From NCBI GenBank assembly GCA_003963005.1, contig RXJW01000034.1, positions 1 to 64,000 on the forward strand: a DNA stretch of 64,000 nt, in the 5' to 3' direction. This DNA is from Burkholderiales bacterium. GTDB taxonomy: Bacteria; Pseudomonadota; Gammaproteobacteria; Burkholderiales; Burkholderiaceae_C. Position numbers and translations under genes: made by a program. The notes under the pieces are model-generated. The model was not told the DNA's origin. It searched no databases and was given only the letters and a program-made list of their open reading frames with translations. The stretch's first letter is position 1; every line of letters begins with the position of its first letter. Positions 29,147 through 38,387 of the stretch are shown here, one piece after another.

Positions 29147-31321
29147 TCAGGCCAGGTGGAGTTCGGGCACGAAGGTGTCGAGGCCGGCGGCGATGAGCTC
29201 CGGCGAGATGCCCAGGGCCCAGGCGGCGGCTACCGCGGCGAGCAGGGTGCCGGCGTCGACGGCCTGCGTGCCGAAGCGGCGCAGCAGGGCGTCGATGTTG
29301 GCCCCTGGCGTCTCGGCCGGTCCCTGGGCCAGCACGGCGGCACCGCCGCGCAGGAACACGGCACGGCCGCCGCGCTCGCGGTGGTGGCGCACCGCCTCCA
29401 GGTTGCCATCTTCGGCGTAGAAGACGACCTCGCCGTCGCTCAGCTCGGCCATGTCGACCAGGCGCGGGTGGGCCGCGTTCAACACGCTGGCACCGTCGCT
29501 CAGGACGACGTCGACCTGGGTGCGCAGCACCTTGTAGAGCTGGTCGACGTCCTGCACGTCGAAATCGGCCAGAGCCGCGATGCCGTCCAGGTCGGTCACG
29601 ACGCCGACGGTGGCGCGGTCGTAGGCCAGGCCGTCGCGCAGAATGCTGGCGGCATCGTTCTCGACGACGACCGCGTTCACGCCGCGGTTCATCAGCAGGC
29701 GGTGGGCGGCGTCCCAGCGGGCACTGTTGGACTTGTCGACCCGGCGGGTGCCCAGGAACAGGCCGTCCCGGCAGGCCAGGCCGACGTGGCGGCCGTTCAG
29801 GTGCAGCAGCCAGGCCACGAGCCGGCTGATCTGGGGCCCGCCGCGTGAGCCGGCCACGCCGACGATCGGGATGCGGCCGGTCTCGTCCTCGGCGAACAGG
29901 TGATCGATGATCGCCTGGCCCACAGGCTGCGGGGCGCCGCCGGCGGGCTTCAGGTGCATCAGCAGGCCCGGGCCGGCGTTCACCTCGACGATGGCGCCGC
30001 CGGTCTCGGACAGCGGCTTGGCAATGTCCTCCGTGACGAGGTCGACGCCGGCGATGTCCAGGCCCACGGTGCGGGCGGCCAGGGACACGGCATGGGCCAC
30101 CTCGGGGTGGACCTCGGGCGTGCAGTCGATGGCGACGTTGCCGTTGCGCTGGATCAGCACGCTCTTGCCGGCGGGCGGCACGGAGTCGGGTGCGAAGCCC
30201 TGGCGCTGCAGGTCCAGCAGCACGACCGGGTCTTCGCCCAGCATGATGCGGTTCAGCGGGAAGTCTTCGGTCAGGCCGCGGCGCGGGTCGGTGTTGATCT
30301 GCAGGTCGATCAGCTCGGCGACTGTGTGCTTGCCGTCGCCATGCACCCAGGCGGCCTCGCCGCGGGCGGCGGCCACGACCTGGCCGCCCACCACCAGCAC
30401 GCGGTGCTCGTTGCCGCGGATGTAGCTCTCCACCAGCACCGAGGAGCCTTCGGCGTCGGCCAGCTTGAAGGCGGCATGGCAGTCGGCTTCGTTCTGGATG
30501 TCGAGCGTCACGCCACGGCCGTGGTTGCCATCGCTGGGCTTGATGACGACCGGCAGGCCGATGTCCTGGGCGGCCTCCCAGGCTTCGGCCGCGGTCTTGA
30601 CCTCCTGGCCGTCCGGCACGGGCACGCCGACGGCCTTCAGCAGGGTCTTGGTCAGGTCCTTGTCGCCGGCGATGCCTTCGGCGATCGCGCTGGTCATGTC
30701 GGTCTCGGCCGTCCAGATGCGGCGCTGGCGGGCGCCATGGCCGAGCTGCACGAGGTTGCCGTCGTTCAGGCGGATGTGCGGGATGCGGCGGTCGGTCGCG
30801 GCAGCCACGATGGCGGCCGTGGAAGGGCCGAGGTAGCAGTCGTCGAGCTTGTCGCGCACCCGGGCGACGGCAGCGGGCACGTCGAAGGGCGTGTCGTTGA
30901 TCATGGCCATGATCAGGGCATGGCCTTCGGCCAGGGCGGCGCGGGCGACCTGTTCATCGCGGGCGCGGAAGACCATGCGGTAGACGCCGCGCTGGCTGGT
31001 GGAGCGCGTCTGGCCGAAGCCCGTAGGCATGCCGGCGAGGTTGAGCAGCTCGATGACGATGTGCTCCAGCACATGGCCGCACCAGGTGCCTTCGCGCAGC
31101 CGCTCGATGAAGCCGCCGCGCTCGCCGACGCCGCAATGGTGTTCGATCAGGGCGGGCAGGGCGGTGGTGAGGCGGTCGTTGAAGCCCGGGAGCAGGTGGG
31201 ACGGGTAGTCCTCCAGCTCGCCGAGGTCGAGCCAGACTTCCAGCACCGGCCGGTAGGTCCACATGTTGGGCCCGCGCAGGTAGTTGATGCGCAGCAGGCG
31301 GATGTCGTTCTTCTTGCTCAT
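29147..31321 (-). CDS. Second cyanophycin synthetase (CphA' / CphA2-like)
   Basis: 724-residue paralogue of CphA. The N-terminal domain (RGPNMWTYRPVLEVW) and the ATP-grasp module (IKPSDGNHGRGV at 260-271) are intact. In the Mur-ligase module the P-loop is lost (AGSRGGPQ at 490-497 where CphA has TGTNGKTT), the ARGGIL segment is changed to NDAASIL, and the protein stops at the end of the central domain, lacking the C-terminal ligase domain. Known CphA2 enzymes, which join beta-Asp-Arg dipeptides with a single ATP site, have the same reduction; betaproteobacteria such as Cupriavidus also carry cphA/cphA' pairs. ATG 31321 is the start (MSKKNDIRLLRINYLRG). First gene of the minus-strand pair. Confidence 0.92.
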   Translation of the reverse strand: MSKKNDIRLLRINYLRGPNMWTYRPVLEVWLDLGELEDYPSHLLPGFNDRLTTALPALIEHHCGVGERGGFIERLREGTWCGHVLEHIVIELLNLAGMPTGFGQTRSTSQRGVYRMVFRARDEQVARAALAEGHALIMAMINDTPFDVPAAVARVRDKLDDCYLGPSTAAIVAAATDRRIPHIRLNDGNLVQLGHGARQRRIWTAETDMTSAIAEGIAGDKDLTKTLLKAVGVPVPDGQEVKTAAEAWEAAQDIGLPVVIKPSDGNHGRGVTLDIQNEADCHAAFKLADAEGSSVLVESYIRGNEHRVLVVGGQVVAAARGEAAWVHGDGKHTVAELIDLQINTDPRRGLTEDFPLNRIMLGEDPVVLLDLQRQGFAPDSVPPAGKSVLIQRNGNVAIDCTPEVHPEVAHAVSLAARTVGLDIAGVDLVTEDIAKPLSETGGAIVEVNAGPGLLMHLKPAGGAPQPVGQAIIDHLFAEDETGRIPIVGVAGSRGGPQISRLVAWLLHLNGRHVGLACRDGLFLGTRRVDKSNSARWDAAHRLLMNRGVNAVVVENDAASILRDGLAYDRATVGVVTDLDGIAALADFDVQDVDQLYKVLRTQVDVVLSDGASVLNAAHPRLVDMAELSDGEVVFYAEDGNLEAVRHHRERGGRAVFLRGGAAVLAQGPAETPGANIDALLRRFGTQAVDAGTLLAAVAAAWALGISPELIAAGLDTFVPELHLA

Positions 31322-31423
31322 GGAGCTCTTGGCTTGAGGGGGTTGTGCGGGGCGCAAGGCCGTGGAATTGTGCGCTGAAGTCATGGCGGAGAATTGCTGC
31401 CGCCCGTCAGCGCCCACAACAAG

Positions 31424-33673
31424 ATGCAAGACCTTCCTCCCGACAACGCGACTTCCCCTCTTCTGGCCGCCCTGCAGGGGCGTCTCCTGGCTGGCGAGAA
31501 CGTCGTGGCCACGCTGGAGGTTGACCTCGACGCCCAAGGGCGCTTCGCCACTGGCCTGATCGCGCTGACGAATGCACGCTTGCTCGCCTTCGAACCCGGC
31601 GCCGGGGCCTGGACGGACTTCCCCCTGGCCGCCGGCCAATCCCTGAAGCTCAGCGACCAAGGCGGGCTGGCCTTCCTGGAGCTGTTCGACGCGACCCGGC
31701 GCCTGGCGCGCTGGCGCTTCACGCTGGCCTGCAACCCGGCCGCGGTGCGCTTCGTGGAGTTGTTCGAGCGCGAACAGCAGCGCCGGGCCGGCGAGCCGGT
31801 GCGTCAGGACGAGGAGGAGGCCGAGGATTTCGACTTCGGCGAATCCAGCGCGCCCCCCAGCACCTGGGTGCTGCTGCGTCTGTGGCGCTTCGCCCGGCCC
31901 TACCAGGGCCAGCTGCTGCTGGGCTTCGCGCTGATGCTGGGCTCCATCGGCGCCACGCTGGTGTCGCCCTACCTGACCATGCCGCTCATGGACAAGGTGC
32001 TCATCCCCTTCCAGAACGGCCAGGCGATCGACTCGGTGCTGGTGGCGATGCTGCTGGGGGGGCTGCTGGGTGCGGCGCTGCTGTCCTGGGTGCTGGGCTG
32101 GGCCAAGACCTACCTGCTGGCGCTGGTGTCGGAGCGCATCGCGGCGGACCTGCGCACCGCCACCTTCGACCACCTGCTGGGTCTGTCGCTGGAGTATTTC
32201 GGCAACAAGCGCACCGGCGACCTGATGGCCCGCATCGGCTCCGAGACCGACCGCATCAGCGTGTTCCTCAGCCTGCATGCGCTGGACTTCATCACCGACG
32301 TGCTGATGCTGCTGATGATCTCGACGATCCTCTTCAACATCCACCCGGGCCTCGCGCTGGCCACGCTGGTGCCGCTGCCCTTCATCGCCTGGATGATCCA
32401 CCTCGTGCGCGACCGGCTGCGCACCGGCTTCGAGAAGATCGACCGCGTCTGGGGCGAGGTCACCAACATCCTGGCCGACACCATCCCCGGCATCCGCGTA
32501 GTCAAGGCCTTTGCCCAGGAAGCCCGGGAGGCGCGCCGCTTCAAGGCTGCGAATGCCGCCAACCTGCAGGTGAACGACCGGCTCAACAAGACATGGAGCC
32601 TGTTCACACCCACCGTCGCGCTGTTGACCGAGATGGGGCTGCTGGTGGTGTGGGGCGTGGGCATCTGGCTGATCGCCCACCAGAGCATCACGGTGGGGAC
32701 GCTGACCGCGTTCCTTGCCTACATCGGCCGCTTCTATGGCCGGCTCGATTCGATGAGCCGCATCGTGTCGGTCACGCAGAAGGCGGCGGCCGGCGCCAAG
32801 CGCATCTTCGACATCCTCGACCACGTGTCCAACGTGCCGGACCCGGTCAACCCGCAGCCCTTCCCGAAGGCGCAGGGTGCCATCTCCATGCAGGGCCTGA
32901 ACTTCCGCTACGGCTCGCGCTCGGTCGTGCGCAACCTGAACCTGGACATCCGCCCCGGCGAGATGGTGGGCCTGGTCGGCCACAGCGGGTCGGGCAAGAG
33001 CACGCTGGTGAACCTGATCTGCCGCTTCTACGACGTGACCGAGGGCAGCATCAAGGTCGACGGCGTGGACCTGCGCCGCATCAAGGTGGCCGATTACCGT
33101 CGCCACATCGGCCTGGTGCTGCAGGAACCCTTCCTGTTCTTCGGCACGATCGCCGAGAACATCGCCTACGGCAAGCCCGACGCCACCCGCGAGGAGATCG
33201 TCACCGCCGCCCGCGCCGCGCATGCGCACGAGTTCATCCTGCGCCTGCCGCACGGCTATGACAGCCTGGTGGGCGAGCGCGGCCAGGGCCTGTCGGGCGG
33301 CGAGCGCCAGCGCATCTCCATCGCGCGCGCGCTGCTGATCGACCCGGCCATCCTGATCCTGGACGAAGCCACCAGCGCGGTGGACACCGAGACCGAGAAG
33401 GAGATCCAGCGCGCGCTCGACAACCTCGTGAAGGGCCGCACGACGATCGCCATCGCCCACCGCCTGTCCACGTTGCGCAAGGCCGACCGCCTCGTGGTGA
33501 TGGACCGCGGCGAGATCGTCGAACTCGGGCCCCACGACGAGCTGATCGCCAAGCAGGGTCACTACTGGCGGCTGTGGGAGGCCCAGGCCCGCCGCGTGGA
33601 CGCCGACGAGGCCGACGATGCCGGCCTGATGGTCGTGGCCCCCAACCCGAACGCGCACACGGTGAACGCATGA
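31424..33673 (+). CDS. ABC transporter, fused permease-ATPase, cyanophycin-linked
   Basis: 749-residue half-transporter of the exporter type. Residues 1-120 form an extra domain that looks like a PH/GRAM fold (GLIALTNARLLAFEP), followed by an acidic linker (128-140), the six-helix membrane domain (about 150-450) and the ATPase: Walker A GHSGSGKS at 519-526, signature LSGGE at 623-627, Walker B ILILDE at 643-648. It is divergent from the synthetase pair across 102 bases and coupled to a DUF1854 gene, a set that recurs beside cphA in betaproteobacteria. Role and substrate unproven. I start at ATG 31424; TTG 31394 is possible. Confidence 0.9.
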   Translation: MQDLPPDNATSPLLAALQGRLLAGENVVATLEVDLDAQGRFATGLIALTNARLLAFEPGAGAWTDFPLAAGQSLKLSDQGGLAFLELFDATRRLARWRFTLACNPAAVRFVELFEREQQRRAGEPVRQDEEEAEDFDFGESSAPPSTWVLLRLWRFARPYQGQLLLGFALMLGSIGATLVSPYLTMPLMDKVLIPFQNGQAIDSVLVAMLLGGLLGAALLSWVLGWAKTYLLALVSERIAADLRTATFDHLLGLSLEYFGNKRTGDLMARIGSETDRISVFLSLHALDFITDVLMLLMISTILFNIHPGLALATLVPLPFIAWMIHLVRDRLRTGFEKIDRVWGEVTNILADTIPGIRVVKAFAQEAREARRFKAANAANLQVNDRLNKTWSLFTPTVALLTEMGLLVVWGVGIWLIAHQSITVGTLTAFLAYIGRFYGRLDSMSRIVSVTQKAAAGAKRIFDILDHVSNVPDPVNPQPFPKAQGAISMQGLNFRYGSRSVVRNLNLDIRPGEMVGLVGHSGSGKSTLVNLICRFYDVTEGSIKVDGVDLRRIKVADYRRHIGLVLQEPFLFFGTIAENIAYGKPDATREEIVTAARAAHAHEFILRLPHGYDSLVGERGQGLSGGERQRISIARALLIDPAILILDEATSAVDTETEKEIQRALDNLVKGRTTIAIAHRLSTLRKADRLVVMDRGEIVELGPHDELIAKQGHYWRLWEAQARRVDADEADDAGLMVVAPNPNAHTVNA

Positions 33674-34152
33674 GCACGTCCTTCACGCTCCCTTTTCGCG
33701 ACCTGCAGCTCGATGCCCACGGCCGCCTCGTGCTGACCGACCTGAACGGCGTCGAACACGTCGGCGTCACGCCGGTGCGCGCCCACCCGATCTCGGCGCC
33801 GGACGAAGGCCTATCGCTCGTCGGCGTGCACGGCCACGAACTGGCCTGGGTGCCGCGCCTATCCGGTCTGCCCGAGGCGCCCCGCCGCCTGCTGGAAGCG
33901 GAACTCGCGGCGCGTGAGTTCCACCCGGTCCTCCAGCGCCTGATCTCGGTCAACACTTTCGGCACGCCGAGCACCTGGCGCATCGAGACCGACCGCGGCG
34001 AGATCGACTTCGTGCTCAAGAGCGAAGAAGACATCCGCCGCCTGGAAGAGGGCCGGCTGCTGATCACATCCACCCACGGCGTGCAGCTGCAGGTGCCGGA
34101 CCGGTGGGCGCTGGACAAGGCCTCCAAGCGGCTGCTGGAGCGGTTTCTCTGA
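33670..34152 (+). CDS. DUF1854 protein, cyanophycin-linked
   Basis: 160-residue cytoplasmic protein of the DUF1854 family. It starts within the stop of the ABC gene (ATGA), so it is translationally coupled. Recognisable are the N-terminal TLPFRDLQLDAHGRLVL and the C-terminal HGVQLQVPDRWALDKASKRL. No signal peptide or membrane helix. The family occurs beside ABC transporters and cphA genes; its job is unknown, though constant coupling suggests a partner or regulator of the transporter. Confidence 0.88.
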   Translation: MSTSFTLPFRDLQLDAHGRLVLTDLNGVEHVGVTPVRAHPISAPDEGLSLVGVHGHELAWVPRLSGLPEAPRRLLEAELAAREFHPVLQRLISVNTFGTPSTWRIETDRGEIDFVLKSEEDIRRLEEGRLLITSTHGVQLQVPDRWALDKASKRLLERFL

Positions 34153-34721
34153 TGCAAGCCGTCGCGCTGGCGCACGCCAGCCGCCTGATCAACCACGGCC
34201 CGACCGTGCTCGTGGGCAGCGCCCACGGCGGGCGGCGCAATCTCATGGCCGCGGCCTGGTCGATGCCGGTGGAGTTCATGCCACCGCGGGTGGTGGTGGT
34301 CATCGACAAGAGCACCTTCACGCGCGGGCTGGTGACGGCGTCCGGCCACTTCAGCCTCAGCGTGCCGGGGCGGGCGCTGGCAGACGTGGTCTACACGTTG
34401 GGCAGTGAGAGCGGGGCGGATGTCGACAAGTTCGAGCGGCTGGGCCTGGAGGTGGAGGCCGGTCCGGCGCTCGGGCTGCCGCTGTTGCGAGGCTGTGCCG
34501 CGCATCTGGAGTGCCGGCTCATCGAGGAGCCGCACGCCCAGGCGGCTTACGACTGCTTCTTCGGCGAGGTGGTATCGGCGCAGGCCGACGAGCGCATCTT
34601 CACGGGTGGCCGCTGGCTGCCGCCGACCGCGGCCAATGCCGATCTGCACACCCTGCACCACCTGGGGGCCGGCCTTTTCGGCGTGGCCTCGGAGGCCGTG
34701 CAGGCCCGCCAGCTGCCCTGA
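34152..34721 (+). CDS. Flavin reductase-like domain protein
   Basis: 189-residue protein of the FMN-binding split-barrel family (flavin reductase-like): GGRRNLMAAAWSMPVEFMPP and VVIDKSTFTRGLVTASGHFSLSVP (in the region 28-78) match the flavin-contact strands. The ATG overlaps the stop of the DUF1854 gene by one base (TGATG), so it is read from the same mRNA. Whether it belongs to cyanophycin biology is uncertain; it may be a passenger. Confidence 0.85.
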   Translation: MQAVALAHASRLINHGPTVLVGSAHGGRRNLMAAAWSMPVEFMPPRVVVVIDKSTFTRGLVTASGHFSLSVPGRALADVVYTLGSESGADVDKFERLGLEVEAGPALGLPLLRGCAAHLECRLIEEPHAQAAYDCFFGEVVSAQADERIFTGGRWLPPTAANADLHTLHHLGAGLFGVASEAVQARQLP

Positions 34722-34724
34722 CGG

Positions 34725-35201
34725 TCAGCTGGCCTCCCCCATCTGCGACTGCAGGTAATTCTGCTCGCCGACCTTCTGGACGAGGTCGAGTTGGGTTTCG
34801 AGGTAATCGATGTGCTCTTCGGTGTCCTCGAGGATGGCCACGAACAGCTCGCGGGAGACGTAGTCGCGCACGCTCTCGCAGTGGGCGATGGCCTCCTTCA
34901 GGTGGGCGTAGCCGGTCTGCTCGATCTTCAGGTCGCACTGCATCGTCTCGACGGCGGTCTCGCCGATCAGCAGCTTGCCGAGGTCCTGCAGGTTGGGCAG
35001 GCCCTCCAGCGTCAGCACGCGCTCGATGAGCTTGTCGGCGTGCTTCATCTCCTCGATGGACTCCTCGTACTCGTGCTTGGCCATCTTCATCAGGCCCCAG
35101 TTCTTGAGCATCCGGGCGTGCAGGAAGTACTGGTTGATGGCGGTCAGCTCCAGCTTGAGCTGCGTGTTGAGGTGGACGAGGACTTGTGCGTCGCCTTTCA
35201 T
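34725..35201 (-). CDS. bfr: Bacterioferritin
   Basis: 158-residue iron-storage protein that forms a 24-subunit haem-containing shell. The N-terminal [20 protein letters not shown] holds the first ferroxidase Glu, the stretch [18 protein letters not shown] holds Glu51, His54 and the haem ligand Met52, and [17 protein letters not shown] ends the fourth helix, so the ferroxidase centre and haem site are complete. ATG 35201 has a GGGAG box five bases ahead. It is divergent from bfd, the ferredoxin that releases iron from bacterioferritin, with a shared regulatory gap. Confidence 0.96.
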   Translation of the reverse strand: MKGDAQVLVHLNTQLKLELTAINQYFLHARMLKNWGLMKMAKHEYEESIEEMKHADKLIERVLTLEGLPNLQDLGKLLIGETAVETMQCDLKIEQTGYAHLKEAIAHCESVRDYVSRELFVAILEDTEEHIDYLETQLDLVQKVGEQNYLQSQMGEAS

Positions 35202-35269
35202 GGGAACTCCCGGAACGTGAAAACTCGCCGGAGTATCGCGAGCGAAAGGCCCTGGGCAAAGCCGCTCTT

Positions 35270-35299
35270 TTTGCAAATGAGAGCGATTCGCATTACTAT
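35270..35299 (+). promoter_or_regulatory. Putative bfd promoter with Fur-box-like site
   Basis: A promoter-like pair faces bfd: TTTGCA (35270-35275) and TACTAT (35294-35299) with an 18-base spacer. Within the spacer, TGAGAGCGATTCGCA (35278-35292) matches 9 of 14 positions of the 7-1-7 Fur consensus TGATAAT-N-ATTATCA. A Fur site there would shut bfd off in iron-rich cells. The expected transcript start falls at or next to the ATG at 35307. Confidence 0.55.
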
Positions 35300-35306
35300 T
35301 GCGACC

Positions 35307-35531
35307 ATGATTGTTTGCGTCTGCCACCGCGTCTCCGACCGCGACATCGCGATTGCCGCTTCCGCCGGTTGCCCGAGCTTCGAGGCCCTGCAGGAGGATC
35401 TGCGCGTCGCCACTGCCTGCGGCGCCTGCCGTGATTGCGCCTGCGCCGTGTTCGAGGAAAGCCGCGTGGCGGGTGGTTCGCCCTGCGCTCGTGGCATGGC
35501 GGTGGCCGCGCAAGCGCTGGTCGCCGCCTGA
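35307..35531 (+). CDS. bfd: Bacterioferritin-associated ferredoxin
   Basis: 74-residue [2Fe-2S] protein that delivers electrons to bacterioferritin so that stored iron can leave. The cluster cysteines are MIVCVC at the N-terminus (Cys4, Cys6) and CGACRDC (from about residue 38), the normal Bfd arrangement. The start at ATG 35307 gives the family-typical [11 protein letters not shown]. An intrinsic terminator follows about 30 bases after the stop. Regulation by Fur is suggested by the site at 35278. Confidence 0.93.
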   Translation: MIVCVCHRVSDRDIAIAASAGCPSFEALQEDLRVATACGACRDCACAVFEESRVAGGSPCARGMAVAAQALVAA

Positions 35532-35563
35532 AACCGGCCGCAACTGGCCCTAGAATGCCGCTC

Positions 35564-35587
35564 GGCGCCGAATTCCGGCGCCTTTTT
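35564..35587 (+). terminator. Intrinsic terminator between bfd and cspA
   Basis: Arms GGCGCCG (35564-35570) and CGGCGCC (35576-35582) around a five-base loop AATTC, followed directly by TTTTT. It can serve as the bfd terminator. A promoter-like pair CTGAAA (35528) and TAGAAT (35551), 17 bases apart, lies just upstream, so the hairpin may instead sit in the leader of the cspA transcript. Confidence 0.75.
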
Positions 35588-35675
35588 GTTGGCCGGTTTC
35601 CAGAACGTCGTCATGCATCGCGCAGCCGCTTTCCGGAAGGCGCGCCGCACAGCACGACAACAGCAAGGAAACTCC

Positions 35676-35891
35676 ATGAGCACCCTCCAGACCGGCATCG
35701 TCAAGTGGTTTGACGACGGCAAGGGCTTCGGCTTCATCACCCCCGCCGACGGCGGCAAGGACCTCTTCGCCCACCACACCGAGATCAAGAACGGCGGCGG
35801 TTTCCGCACGCTGGCCGAAGGTGCTCAGGTGGAATTCGAAGTGAAGCAGGGCCCCAAGGGCCTGCAAGCCGCCAACATCCGCGCGCTGTAA
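35676..35891 (+). CDS. cspA: Cold-shock domain protein
   Basis: 71-residue single-stranded nucleic-acid-binding protein of the CspA family. [16 protein letters not shown] contains RNP1-like KGFGFI and DLFAHHTEI replaces the usual DVFVHF, with other core positions kept. Start ATG 35676 follows AAGGAAACTCC, a good ribosome site. The leader is long (at least 90 bases after the hairpin), as is common for cold-shock genes. A strong terminator follows 19 bases after the stop. Confidence 0.94.
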   Translation: MSTLQTGIVKWFDDGKGFGFITPADGGKDLFAHHTEIKNGGGFRTLAEGAQVEFEVKQGPKGLQAANIRAL

Positions 35892-35910
35892 TTCACATCG
35901 CCCCGGACGC

Positions 35911-35942
35911 AAAGCCCGCGCCTGACGCGGGCTTTGTGCTTT
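35911..35942 (+). terminator. Intrinsic terminator after cspA
   Basis: Perfect ten-base arms AAAGCCCGCG (35911-35920) and CGCGGGCTTT (35926-35935) around loop CCTGA, followed by GTGCTTT. Position and shape fit the cspA terminator. Confidence 0.9.
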
Positions 35943-35974
35943 CCGGGTGCCCCTGACGACGACAATTCGAGGTT

Positions 35975-38263
<2,289 letters not shown>

Positions 38264-38387
38264 GGCGAATCCCGGGACTTTTGCGCCCGGTTCTCGTGCG
38301 CAGCGCCGCGCGGATGCACTACGCTAGCGACTCTCGACGAGACGGGCCGCCGCGCCGTGGCCGCCCCAGCCCGAAAGCCCTGGCCCC

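Noticed and set aside
31322-31423. ArgR-type operator between the cyanophycin synthetases and the ABC gene
   Set aside because: I searched both strands for TGTCGC-N8-AA and found no match, so synthesis does not appear to share the catabolic control.
31322-33658. N-terminal extension of the second cyanophycin synthetase to 1503 codons
   Set aside because: The extension lies antisense to the ABC gene; homology to CphA begins at MSKKND (31321).
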